Source of the DNA: Allofranklinella schreckenbergeri
Lineage (GTDB): Bacteria; Pseudomonadota; Gammaproteobacteria; Burkholderiales; Burkholderiaceae_C
Assembly (NCBI RefSeq): GCF_003703475.1
Contig: NZ_RDQM01000010.1
Coordinates: 62,001-126,000 of the forward strand
Direction of reading: 5' to 3'
DNA length: 64,000 nt
This document shows, piece after piece, positions 1 through 8,700 of this stretch; the stretch's first letter is position 1; each line of letters starts with the position of its first letter. A program made the position numbers and the translations under genes. Below the pieces are notes generated by a model. It was not told where the DNA came from and did not search any database. It worked only from the letters and a program-made list of their open reading frames with translations.

Positions 1-390
1 CCGCCCCAATCGCATGTGGCGACGTTCGAGCTGCGCGGGCATGCGCAAGCAGGCGCTTTGGACGTTTTCACTCCGCTGGGCTCCATCCTGGCGCGGCTGC
101 ACTGGGATGCGCGGCAAGCCGTATTGGAAACGGGCAGCGAAACCCATACGGGCCAGACGCTGGACGAACTGGCCCAGCGCATCTTTGGCGCGCCAATCCC
201 CATCGCTGCCCTGTTCGCGTGGCTCTCCGGCCGCGCCCAGCCGGAGCCAGGCTGGCTGGTCGATCTCTCCCGTTACGACCAAGGGCGCATTTTCGCGGTG
301 CGTCAACAGCCGCTGCCGCGTGCAACGCTGCGCGTCATCTTGCAATCGGACGCCGTTTTATTACAAATCATGCTGAATAACAAATATTGA
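1..390 (+). CDS. lolB: Outer-membrane lipoprotein LolB, 3' part
   Basis: LolB is the outer-membrane receptor that takes lipoproteins from the periplasmic carrier LolA and inserts them into the membrane. About 129 codons are visible and the frame is open to the left edge, so the signal peptide and lipobox lie outside. The visible part carries LolB-like stretches (FELRG, TPLGS, LARLHWD, then ALFAWLSGRAQPEPGW and DLSRYDQGR). ispE follows, which is the usual order in beta- and gammaproteobacteria. The last codons, reading LQIMLNNKY, pass through the left end of an interspersed repeat that starts near 360, so this C-terminus is probably altered compared with relatives. Identification rests on similarity and context. 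Confidence 0.85.
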   Translation, partial: PPQSHVATFELRGHAQAGALDVFTPLGSILARLHWDARQAVLETGSETHTGQTLDELAQRIFGAPIPIAALFAWLSGRAQPEPGWLVDLSRYDQGRIFAVRQQPLPRATLRVILQSDAVLLQIMLNNKY

Positions 391-437
391 AATTATTGCC
401 AAAACAAGGTGATTTCTTTTCCTTTGAATTATAAATT
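360..437 (+). repeat. Family 1 interspersed element, copy A
   Basis: Left end ATTACAAATC at 360, central GCCAAAACAAGG at 398-409, right end CCTTTGAATTATAAATT ending at 437. The copy overlaps the end of lolB and stops one base before the ispE start codon. The same layout recurs 13 more times in the window. Confidence 0.75.
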
Positions 438-1310
438 GTGATTGAAAACATCCTCGCTCCCGCCAAAATCAACCTGTTTTTGCACATTGTTGGCACCCGA
501 CCCGATGGCTACCACTTGCTGCAATCGGCGTTTGTCATGATCGACTGGTGCGATCAGTTGCAGCTCCAATGGCGTGAAGCCCCCGCCATCACGCGCGAGG
601 ATTTAACCCACCCATTGCCCGCCGACGACTTGGTGCTGCGCGCTGCACGCGCGCTACAACAAGCCGCGGGGGTGAAGCAGGGAGCGCACATCCGCATTGC
701 CAAACACATCCCTGCACAAGCGGGTTTGGGCGGCGGCTCATCCGATGCCGCCAGCACCCTGCTGGCGCTGAACCGGTTGTGGCGCCTGCATTGGCCTGTG
801 GAGCGCTTGCAAGCCCTGGGTGTGCAATTGGGCGCCGACGTGCCTTTCTTTCTGGGCGGACGCAATGCCTGGGTGGAAGGCATTGGCGAGCAAATAACCC
901 CGTTGCCCGACTGCCCTGCGCTAGGGCAAGCGCGCCTGCTTGTTGTGAAGCCGCAACAAGGTGTGGCAACGGCCCCTATTTTTGCTCATCCTTTGTTGAA
1001 ACGGGATTCGCCACCCGTTAGAATGCGCGACTTCGCTGCATCGCCATTCGATTTTGGTCGCAATGACATGCAGCCTGTAGCTCAAACGCTCTGCCCTGAA
1101 ATAAAAAACACCATCGATTTGCTCAAAAGCAAAGGTTTTCAGGCTAGAATGACGGGCTCTGGTTCGGCGGTGTTTGCTGTTGTTCCAGATTCTGAGATGG
1201 AATTGCAGGCCGCTGTTGATTTTGTGAGATGGTTTGAAGATCAAGGTTGTTATCAGGCGCGTGTGTGCAAGATACTGGATTCCCATCCAGGCAACAGTTT
1301 GAAGGGTTAG
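438..1310 (+). CDS. ispE: 4-diphosphocytidyl-2-C-methyl-D-erythritol kinase
   Basis: Cytoplasmic GHMP-family kinase that phosphorylates CDP-methylerythritol in the non-mevalonate isoprenoid pathway. The product has 290 residues, a normal length. The N-terminus shows APAKINLFLHIVGTRPDGYH, the substrate and catalytic lysine region. The glycine-rich ATP loop PAQAGLGGGSSDAAS lies near residues 92-106, and LGADVPFFLGG carries the catalytic aspartate. The GTG start at 438 gives the family N-terminus; no Shine-Dalgarno is visible because the sequence in front is a family 1 repeat. The order lolB-ispE-tRNA-Gln-prs is the conserved one. Confidence 0.95.
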   Translation: MIENILAPAKINLFLHIVGTRPDGYHLLQSAFVMIDWCDQLQLQWREAPAITREDLTHPLPADDLVLRAARALQQAAGVKQGAHIRIAKHIPAQAGLGGGSSDAASTLLALNRLWRLHWPVERLQALGVQLGADVPFFLGGRNAWVEGIGEQITPLPDCPALGQARLLVVKPQQGVATAPIFAHPLLKRDSPPVRMRDFAASPFDFGRNDMQPVAQTLCPEIKNTIDLLKSKGFQARMTGSGSAVFAVVPDSEMELQAAVDFVRWFEDQGCYQARVCKILDSHPGNSLKG

Positions 1311-1329
1311 GCCAAGCCTGGCCCTGAGT

Positions 1330-1406
1330 AGGGGAGTCGCCAAGTTGGTTAAGGCATCGGATTTTGATTCCGACATTCGAGGGTTCGAATCCTTCCTCCC
1401 CTGCCA
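1330..1406 (+). tRNA. glnT: tRNA-Gln (anticodon TTG)
   Basis: A 77-base cloverleaf with encoded CCA. The acceptor stem pairs AGGGGAG (1330-1336) with CTCCCCT. The anticodon stem TCGGA/TCCGA holds the loop TTTTGAT, giving anticodon TTG. The T-loop reads TTCGAAT. It sits between ispE and prs, as it commonly does in proteobacteria. Confidence 0.96.
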
Positions 1407-1476
1407 AATCTTTTGGTGACGCCGCTTTGCGGCGTTTTGTTTTTGTCGCTCCACAAGCGCACAAGCGCGGTGTCCT

Positions 1477-2448
1477 ATGTCCTACCATCGCCCCGATTTC
1501 ATGGTGTTTACAGGCAGTTCCAATCCGACATTGGCCGGAGAAATTGCCCAGTATTTGGGGATTGGCCTGGGGGCGATACAGGTTGGCCGGTTTTCTGACG
1601 GCGAAGTCACCGTTGAAATCAAGCAAAACGTGCGTGCCCGCGATGTCTTTGTGGTTCAGTCCACCTGCGCGCCCACTAACGACAACTTGATGGAGCTGCT
1701 CATCATGGTGGACGCGCTCAAGCGCGCATCGGCTGAGCGCATCAGCGCCGTTATCCCTTACTACGGCTACGCCCGCCAGGACCGTCGTCCGCGCTCGACT
1801 CGCGTGCCTATTTCCGCCAAGCTGGTGGCCGATTTGTTGCAGACCGCCGGCGTGGCACGCGTGCTGACGATGGATTTGCATGCCGACCAGATTCAGGGCT
1901 TTTTCGATATTCCGGTCGACAACATCTACGCTTCGCCCGTCTTGTTGCATGACCTCAATCAGCGCAAGTACGACGACTTGATCGTGGTGTCGCCTGATGT
2001 GGGTGGTGTGGTGCGTGCGCGCGCCTTGGCCAAAGAGCTGGGCTGTGACTTGGCCATCATCGACAAGCGTCGCCCCAAAGCCAATGTGAGCGAGGTCATG
2101 AACGTCATTGGCGATGTGGATGGTCGCAATTGCGTCGTGATGGACGACATGATTGACACCGCTGGCACGCTGGTCAAAGCGGCAGAAGTTTTGAAAGAGC
2201 GCGGCGCAAAGAGCGTGCATGCCTATTGCACCCATCCGATTCTTTCTGGTCCGGCGATCGACCGTATTGCCAACGGGCAGGCGCTGGATACCGTGGTGGT
2301 GACCAACACTATTCCCCTCTCTGATGCGGCCAAGGCGTGTACCAAAATCCGTCAATTGACAGTGGCTCCCTTGATCGCTGAGACCATCCAGCGCATTGCG
2401 CGTGGCGATTCGGTCATGAGCTTGTTCAACGAGCACAGCCTGTTCTGA
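1477..2448 (+). CDS. prs: Ribose-phosphate pyrophosphokinase
   Basis: Cytoplasmic PRPP synthetase, which makes 5-phosphoribosyl-1-diphosphate from ribose-5-phosphate and ATP for nucleotide, histidine and NAD synthesis. The protein has 323 residues. It shows the N-terminal [10 protein letters not shown] and GRFSDGE segments, the metal and PRPP region [17 protein letters not shown], and the PRPP-binding loop [13 protein letters not shown] near residues 220-235. The start at 1477 ([13 protein letters not shown]) is chosen over the in-frame ATG at 1501 because relatives carry a short extension before MVFTG. A hairpin terminator follows at 2454. Confidence 0.96.
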   Translation: MSYHRPDFMVFTGSSNPTLAGEIAQYLGIGLGAIQVGRFSDGEVTVEIKQNVRARDVFVVQSTCAPTNDNLMELLIMVDALKRASAERISAVIPYYGYARQDRRPRSTRVPISAKLVADLLQTAGVARVLTMDLHADQIQGFFDIPVDNIYASPVLLHDLNQRKYDDLIVVSPDVGGVVRARALAKELGCDLAIIDKRRPKANVSEVMNVIGDVDGRNCVVMDDMIDTAGTLVKAAEVLKERGAKSVHAYCTHPILSGPAIDRIANGQALDTVVVTNTIPLSDAAKACTKIRQLTVAPLIAETIQRIARGDSVMSLFNEHSLF

Positions 2449-2453
2449 TTTGG

Positions 2454-2488
2454 AAAGCGCTGCAAAGACTTGCAGCGCTTTCTTTGTC
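2454..2488 (+). terminator. Rho-independent terminator of prs
   Basis: Perfect 12-base inverted repeat AAAGCGCTGCAA (2454-2465) / TTGCAGCGCTTT (2470-2481) with a four-base loop, followed by a T-rich run. It lies directly after the prs stop. Confidence 0.8.
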
Positions 2489-2569
2489 TTTCTTTGTGCA
2501 TGGCGTTGGCCATGCGTTATCAACCGGGGTATCGCTGGTCGCGGCCTGCCCCATTTCTGGAGAAAACCA

Positions 2570-3169
2570 ATGCAAGTTGTTGCATATGCACGTCAAACGC
2601 AGGGTACGGGTGCGAGCCGCCGTCTGCGCAATGCCGGTCGTACGCCTGGCATCATCTATGGCGGCTCGGCAGAGCCCCAGTTGATTGAGCTGGATCACAA
2701 CCCCCTGTGGTTTGCCCTGCTCAAAGAAGCTTTCCATTCCAGCGTGCTGGATATGGAGCTCGATGGCAAGGCGCAAAAAGTGTTGCTGCGCGATGTGCAA
2801 TACCACCCCTACAAGCAACTGGTTCTGCACGTGGATTTTCAGCGTGTGGACGAGCGCACGCGCCTGCATATGAAAGTGCCTCTGCACTTCGAAGGCGCCG
2901 ATAGCGCTCCGGCAGTGAAGACCGATGGCCAGGTGATCAACACCGTGACGACGGAAATCGACGTGAGCTGCATGCCTTCCGATCTGCCTGAGCACATCGT
3001 GGTGGATCTGAGCAAGCTGGCCAAGAACGGTGTTCTGCGCTTGCGCGATATCAAGCTGCCCCGTGGCGTGAGCGCGACCAAGCGTCAGGCTGCGCTCAAC
3101 CCCGTGCTGGCAACGGCTACGCCTGCGCCTGCGGTGGAAGAAGACGCCGCTCCGGCTGCTGAGGAATAA
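2570..3169 (+). CDS. rplY: 50S ribosomal protein L25/general stress protein Ctc
   Basis: 5S rRNA-binding ribosomal protein of the long CTC type, 199 residues. The N-terminal L25 domain starts [32 protein letters not shown], here noted only by its beginning and its [10 protein letters not shown] core. The C-terminal TL5-like domain contains VDFQRVDE and ends in an Ala/Pro/Glu-rich tail. The ATG at 2570 is chosen because GGAGA at 2559-2563 gives a good ribosome binding site and the family N-terminus starts there; the frame itself is open further upstream. A terminator follows at 3225. It stands between prs and pth, the conserved arrangement. Confidence 0.95.
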   Translation: MQVVAYARQTQGTGASRRLRNAGRTPGIIYGGSAEPQLIELDHNPLWFALLKEAFHSSVLDMELDGKAQKVLLRDVQYHPYKQLVLHVDFQRVDERTRLHMKVPLHFEGADSAPAVKTDGQVINTVTTEIDVSCMPSDLPEHIVVDLSKLAKNGVLRLRDIKLPRGVSATKRQAALNPVLATATPAPAVEEDAAPAAEE

Positions 3170-3224
3170 TCCTCCGCGCCTCTGTGGGCTTGCCGCTGAA
3201 TAGGACGGCACTCTCGATACAAAG

Positions 3225-3251
3225 CCTGCCCCTTTGAGGGCAGGTTTTTTT
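3225..3251 (+). terminator. Rho-independent terminator of rplY
   Basis: Stem CCTGCCC (3225-3231) / GGGCAGG (3238-3244) with a six-base loop and a run of T to 3251. The T-run touches the in-frame ATG at 3252, which argues for the later pth start. Confidence 0.85.
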
Positions 3252-3269
3252 ATGGACAAGAATCAAGCC

Positions 3270-3863
3270 ATGCCTTTGAAATTGCTGGTGGGCCTGGGCA
3301 ATCCCGGGCCGGAATATGAAGCCACGCGGCATAACGCCGGTTTTTGGTGGGTGGATGCGCTGGCGGCGCGTCAGGGGGTGCGGCTGGAGCCGGAAAAAGG
3401 TTTTTTCGGCACGCTGGCCAAAACCTCGATTGCAGGGCAAGGGGTCTGGCTGCTCAAGCCCCAGACGTTCATGAACCGTTCAGGGCAGGCGGTAGGCGCC
3501 GTGGCGCGGTTTTATCGCGTGCAGCCTGAAGAAATTCTGGTTGTGCACGACGAGCTGGATTTGCAGCCCGGCCAGGTGAAATTGAAGAAAGGCGGCAGTC
3601 ATGCCGGGCATAACGGCTTGAAAGATATCCAGGCGCAACTGGGCAGCGCTGATTTTTGGCGTTTGCGCATTGGCGTGGGGCACCCGGGGGTGAAGGCGGA
3701 GGTGATCCATTGGGTCTTGCGCAAACCTCAGGCCAGCGATCGGGAAGCGATTGACGCAGCTTCATGGCGTGCGCTGGACGCGGTGCCCGAGTTGGTGGCT
3801 GGCGAGATGGAGCTGGCGATGCGCAAAATCCACTCCGCGCCCAAGGCGGATAAAGCGTCGTGA
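3270..3863 (+). CDS. pth: Peptidyl-tRNA hydrolase
   Basis: Cytoplasmic esterase that recycles peptidyl-tRNAs released from stalled ribosomes. The conserved [19 protein letters not shown] near the N-terminus includes the catalytic histidine, FMNRSGQAV follows, and the HDELD and [12 protein letters not shown] segments are intact. The product has about 197 residues. I chose ATG 3270 ([13 protein letters not shown]) because family members begin just before LLVGLGNPG. The alternative ATG at 3252 lies directly against the rplY terminator. The spacing implies translation from a message that reads through the terminator or from a promoter inside the upstream gene. Confidence 0.92.
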   Translation: MPLKLLVGLGNPGPEYEATRHNAGFWWVDALAARQGVRLEPEKGFFGTLAKTSIAGQGVWLLKPQTFMNRSGQAVGAVARFYRVQPEEILVVHDELDLQPGQVKLKKGGSHAGHNGLKDIQAQLGSADFWRLRIGVGHPGVKAEVIHWVLRKPQASDREAIDAASWRALDAVPELVAGEMELAMRKIHSAPKADKAS

Positions 3864-3955
3864 ATGCCTTTGTGGTCAAGACAGACTTTTATTTTGCAAT
3901 ATGAAAACAAAACCAGAAGGCGAAATATCGCTATGTTGCGATGCAGCAGAAACGT

Positions 3956-3984
3956 TGCATTGAGAAATAAAATTTCTCAATGCA
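3956..3984. promoter_or_regulatory. 13-base perfect inverted repeat upstream of aceA
   Basis: TGCATTGAGAAAT (3956-3968) and its exact complement ATTTCTCAATGCA (3972-3984) are separated by AAA. No T-run follows, so it is less like a terminator than an operator or mRNA structure. It lies 134 bases before the aceA start codon. A further palindrome, TCTTATATAAGA, lies at 4028-4039. No known regulator can be assigned from sequence. Confidence 0.4.
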
Positions 3985-4118
3985 GGAATGAAAATTTATC
4001 TATTTGTTTTTAAAAGAATTTTTTTATCTCTTATATAAGACATAAGAGGAAGCTCGAGCAGAAAAAGGCATTACATTAGTGCCCATGCAACCGTATTAAC
4101 CCTGTAGGAGTAAACACC

Positions 4119-5438
4119 ATGAGTCAAAAGCTCACCCGCGAACAACAAATTGCTGCCCTGGAGAAAGACTGGGCGGAAAACCCGCGCTGGAAAGGCGTGA
4201 AGCGCAATTACAGCGCTGCCGATGTCGTGCGTTTGCGCGGCAGCCAGCCGATTGAATACACCCTGGCGCGTCAAGGGGCGGAGAAGCTCTGGGCCAAGGT
4301 CAATGGCGGCGCCAAGAAAGGTTATGTGAACGCGTTTGGCGCCATCACGGCGGGGCAGGCCATGCAGCAGGCCAAGGCTGGGCTGGAGGCGGTGTATCTG
4401 TCGGGCTGGCAGGTTGCTGCTGATGGCAACACCAGCGAAACCATGTATCCCGACCAGTCGCTGTACGCCTACGATTCGGTGCCTACCATGGTGCGTCGCA
4501 TCAACAACACCTTCAAGCGCGCCGATGAAATCCAGTGGGCGCGTGGCGTCAACCCGGGCGATGCGGAGTTCATCGACTACTTCCTGCCCATTGTGGCCGA
4601 TGCCGAGGCCGGTTTTGGCGGCGTGCTCAATGCGTTTGAGCTGATGAAGAACATGATTGCTGCTGGTGCGGCGGGCGTGCACTTTGAGGATCAACTGGCG
4701 GCGGTGAAGAAGTGCGGCCATATGGGCGGCAAGGTGTTGGTGCCCACGCAAGAGGCGATCGAGAAACTGGTGGCGGCGCGTTTTGCGGCCGATGTGATGG
4801 GCGTGCCCACGATTGTGCTGGCGCGTACCGACGCAGAGGCGGCGAACTTGCTGACCTCCGATCACGATGCCAACGACAAGCCTTTCCTGACCGGCGAGCG
4901 CACGCAAGAGGGCTTTTACCGTGTGAGGAACGGCCTGGAGCAGGCCATCAGCCGCGGCGTGGCTTATGCGCCTTATGCCGATTTGGTGTGGTGCGAAACC
5001 GGCACGCCCGATCTGGGCTTTGCGCGCGAGTTCGCCCAAGCCGTGCATGCGGCTTGCCCGGGCAAGCTGTTGTCCTACAACTGCTCGCCGTCTTTCAACT
5101 GGAAGAAGAATCTGGACGACAAGACCATTGCCAAGTTCCAGGACGAGCTGTCCGCGCTGGGCTACAAGTACCAGTTCATCACGTTGGCGGGTATCCACGT
5201 CAACTGGTACAACACCTTCCAGTTCGCCCATGCGTACGCACGCGGCGAGGGCATGAAGCACTATGTGGAAATGGTGCAAGAGCCCGAATTCGCTGCACGT
5301 GAGAAGGGTTACACCTTCGTGAGCCACCAGCAGGAGGTGGGTGCGGGTTACTTTGACGATGTGACTACGGTGATCCAGGGCGGCTCCTCCAGCGTCAAGG
5401 CGCTGACAGGTTCGACGGAAGAAGAACAGTTCCACTGA
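4119..5438 (+). CDS. aceA: Isocitrate lyase
   Basis: Cytoplasmic glyoxylate-shunt enzyme that cleaves isocitrate to glyoxylate and succinate, allowing growth on acetate and fatty acids. The product has 439 residues. The catalytic signature KKCGHMGG includes Cys199 and His201; metal and substrate segments [10 protein letters not shown] and [12 protein letters not shown] precede it, and [10 protein letters not shown] follows. GGAG at 4105-4108 is the ribosome binding site for ATG 4119. The gene stands alone with a 255-base AT-rich leader that carries two palindromes, and is closed by a strong bidirectional terminator. No malate synthase gene is in the window. Confidence 0.97.
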   Translation: MSQKLTREQQIAALEKDWAENPRWKGVKRNYSAADVVRLRGSQPIEYTLARQGAEKLWAKVNGGAKKGYVNAFGAITAGQAMQQAKAGLEAVYLSGWQVAADGNTSETMYPDQSLYAYDSVPTMVRRINNTFKRADEIQWARGVNPGDAEFIDYFLPIVADAEAGFGGVLNAFELMKNMIAAGAAGVHFEDQLAAVKKCGHMGGKVLVPTQEAIEKLVAARFAADVMGVPTIVLARTDAEAANLLTSDHDANDKPFLTGERTQEGFYRVRNGLEQAISRGVAYAPYADLVWCETGTPDLGFAREFAQAVHAACPGKLLSYNCSPSFNWKKNLDDKTIAKFQDELSALGYKYQFITLAGIHVNWYNTFQFAHAYARGEGMKHYVEMVQEPEFAAREKGYTFVSHQQEVGAGYFDDVTTVIQGGSSSVKALTGSTEEEQFH

Positions 5439-5538
5439 TCGATCCAGGTTTTCGGCGCACTCCGCGCCGATTGGGCTGACCGCTTGGCTGCGCTGCGTTT
5501 TTCGGGAGGTGCCGGAGAGTCAGCCTGCATGCAAACCG

Positions 5539-5576
5539 AAATAAAAAACCACGGCGAATGCCGTGGTTTTTTATTT
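5539..5576. terminator. Bidirectional terminator between aceA and recB
   Basis: Symmetric hairpin with stem ACCACGGC (5548-5555) / GCCGTGGT (5560-5567), loop GAAT, A-run in front and T-run behind. It can end the aceA message on the plus strand and recB on the minus strand. Confidence 0.88.
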
Positions 5577-5644
5577 CAAAAGAAAAACACCTTGTTTGTA
5601 TTCAAGCCGAAACTTGGGTGTTTTTTTGCCTTTGATTTGTGATG
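5571..5644 (+). repeat. Family 1 interspersed element, copy B
   Basis: Starts inside the T-run of the aceA terminator (TTTCAAAAG), has the central GCCGAAA at 5606-5612 and right end CCTTTGATTTGTGAT. In this copy the two halves pair (AAAAACACC with GGTGTTTTT), so the element itself can fold. Copy C follows in tandem. Confidence 0.65.
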
Positions 5645-5662
5645 TGTTGATGCTTGAATTCT

Positions 5663-5735
5663 ACTTCAAAGAATTTTCTGCTTTATTGTCGATGCGCCGA
5701 AATAGGGTGTTTTTATTGCTTATTGATTTGTAATT
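5663..5735 (+). repeat. Family 1 interspersed element, copy C
   Basis: Weak left end (CTTCAAAGAA), central GCCGAAATAGGGTGTTTTTA from 5697, and right end TTGATTTGTAATT ending at 5735. The right end supplies the last codons (ITNQ) and the TAA stop of recB on the opposite strand. Confidence 0.7.
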
Positions 5736-8700
5736 TTGGGTGCGTCGATAGGCGCTGCGCCCAAGGCTTCGTCCATGGCCTGGAGCATGTCCGGGGCGGT
5801 GGCGATGTGCAGCAGGCCCGCTTGCGGATGGTCGATGCCGCGCAAAAACCAGTACAGGGCGCCGCCCAAGTGGCGCTGGGGGTGGTAATCGGGCAGGCGC
5901 GCGTGCAGCAGGCGGTGCAGGGCGTAGAGGTACAAGGCGGCTTGCAAGTCGTAGCGGTGTTGCAGCACGGCTTCGCCCAGCGCGCTGGCGTGGTAGCTCG
6001 CGGCGTCGGGGCCGAGCCGGTTGGTTTTGTAGTCCAGCACCCAGTAGCGGCCTTGGTGCTGGAAAACGAGGTCGGCAAAGCCCATGAGCATGCCTTGCCA
6101 TTGGCGCGCTGGCAGTTGTGGCCGGGGCTGGCCGGGGTAGATGTGGCGGCGGCAGAGCGCGTCCAGCGTGTGGGCGTTGAAGGGGGCGTGGGGGTGCGCA
6201 GGGGCGTCGCTGCCGGGGGGCACGGGCAGCCAGAACTCCAATTCCGGCAGGGTGCTGTGGAGCTGGCACAGCCGGGCGTTGCCGTCGGGCAAGGGCAGCG
6301 CGGCGTCCAGCATGTGGGTCAGCCAGGTTTGCAGTGTGGTGATGTCGGCGTCGAAGCCTGCCAGGGTGGCGGTGCGTGCCAGGCGGTGCTGCTGCGCGGG
6401 TGTCAGCGGGGTGGGGAATCCTTCGGCTTGCAGCCATTCCAGACTTTGGTGTACCCAATCGCCCAAGCGGGCGCTACCGGCCAGGGCGTGCCAGGGCGCA
6501 TTGGCGGGGGGCGCGTCATGCGCTGCATCATGGGGGGACGTTGGGAGCGCGCTGGCTTCTTGCACGGGCTCATCGCTGGCCAATTGGTCCAAAGGTTGCC
6601 AGAGCTTGAGGGGCGTGGCGTGGTGGAGGGCGGCTTCATCTGCATTGGCATCTGCATCGGCGGTGTGCGCGGCCGGTTGCGCCAAAGCGGGGGCGGGTTG
6701 TGCGCCGCGCACCAGGGCGCTGAAGCTGACGATGGCGAAGTCTTGCTCAATGCCTTGGGGGTAAGGCAGCAGGGGCCGCCAATGGGGGGCGGGCTGTGGC
6801 CGTTGGTAGGGGGTGCAGGAGGCGTCCTGAGTAGGGATGACGTGGATGTGGGGGCAGGTTTGCGCCAAGGCGCTGAGGGGGGTGAACCAGTCGCTTTCGC
6901 CGCGCTCTTTGGGGCGGAGGCTGCGGCTATCGATCAAATGGGCCAGCGCGCTGCGGGCATCCAGCTTATGCCGGGGGGCGCCGACCCACAGCGCATGGCG
7001 CGCCCGTGTGAGGGCTACGTAGAGCAGGCGCAGGTCTTCGCGCAGGCGCTCTTCGGCGGGGTCTGGCGCGGACGGCACTGGGGTTGGCCCTTGCCCTCGG
7101 TTGGCGCGGGCGTGCGTGGCAAAGGGCAGTAGCACGACGGGGTATTCCAGCCCTTTGCTTTTGTGGATGGTGACGATTTGGATGAGCTGCGCGTCGCTTT
7201 CCAGGCGCAGGGTTTGCTCGCCCGCATCCATGTCGCTCGCGCTGTGGCGGGCGTGGTGGATTTGCTGCACAAGGTGGCGGATCAGCCCTTGCATGCCTTC
7301 GTGCTGTTCACTGGCTTGCTGCAACAGCTCGGCCAGGTGCAGCAGATTGGTCATGCGGCGCTCGGCGCGGCCGTCGTGCAGGGCATGCCAGCGTTGGGCC
7401 AGATTCAGGCGATGGATGGTTTGGTGCAGCATGGGCAGCACGCCCTGGCGGCGCCAGATGGCATGCAGGCTTTGGAGTGTGTCGAGCTGGCGCTCCAGCG
7501 CGTCTTCATGGTCGGCGGCATGCAGCAGGTCGGCAATGGGCTGGGCCATGAGGGGGGTGGCAAAGGCCGCGCGCGCAAGGGCGACGTCGCCTGGCTCGGC
7601 CACGGCGCGCAGCCAGTGCACCAGGTCCAGGCTTTCAGGGCTGTCGAAGACGGATTGGCGATCGGAGAGGTAAACGGCATCCAGGCCGCGCTGGCGCAGC
7701 GCTTTTTGCATCAGTGCGGCGTCTTGCTGCCGATGCACGAGCACGGCGATGTCGCTCGGCTGCAAGGTACGCCCAGCTTCGGGGGCATCGGGCTGGGCGG
7801 CGCTTTGAAAGCGCAAGGGCTGGTTGAGCCACTGCGCGATTTGCTCTGCGCACAGTTGCGCCAGCAGCGGGCGATCGCCTTGCGCGTCGGCAGGCGGGGC
7901 GCAGAATGTTAGTGCAGGGACAACGGCGCCCTCTGGGGTTTGCAGGCATTCTTCCAGGCCACGCGCCTGCACGGGGGTAAAGGGCAAGGGATCGTGCTGT
8001 TCTGTACGGAAGCGAAACGCGCCTTCTTTGCAGCGGGCTTCGGCTTGCGCAAAGAGGTGGTTGACCGCCGCCACGATGGCGTGAGTGGAGCGGAAGTTGG
8101 TGTCGAGCGCGTAGTGTTGCCCTTGTGTGGCCTGCTTGGCGGCCAGAAAGCTGTAGATATCCGCGCCCCGAAAGCTGTAAATGGATTGCTTGGGGTCGCC
8201 AATGAGCAGCCATGCGCGGGGCGGTGTGGGCGCGGCCTCGTCGGTGTGGGGCGTTGGCGCGGATGGGCTGACGGTTTGATAGATGGTGTGGAAGACGGCG
8301 TATTGGTCTGGCGACGTGTCTTGAAACTCATCAATCAAGGCGACGGGGTAATCGCCGAGCAAGCGTTGGCGCAATGCGGGGCCATGCGGCCCATCCAGCG
8401 CTTGGCGCACGCGCAGCAGCAAATCCCCAAAATCCATCAAGGCCTGCTGGGCTTTGAGCTGTTGCCAACGTTGATAGGTATAGCGCGCGGCGAAGTCCGT
8501 GGCGGCGTCCCGCAGCGCAGGCAGTTGGGCGAGCTGGTGCAGCAGTTGCTGCAAATCTTCCAGCTCGGGCGGCAAGTCCTGGGCCGCAAGCGCTGGGGCG
8601 TTGCGCATGCGCGCAGCCAGCATGCCGCTGGGGCTGAGGCGGCGTTTGGCGCTTTCCGAGAGCGCGTCCATGTGCGGGGTTGGTTGCTGCGCCCAATCAG

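Noticed and set aside
1144-2523. Minus-strand frame of 459 codons across ispE end, tRNA-Gln and prs
   Set aside because: It crosses a tRNA and two certain genes and has no recognisable protein features.
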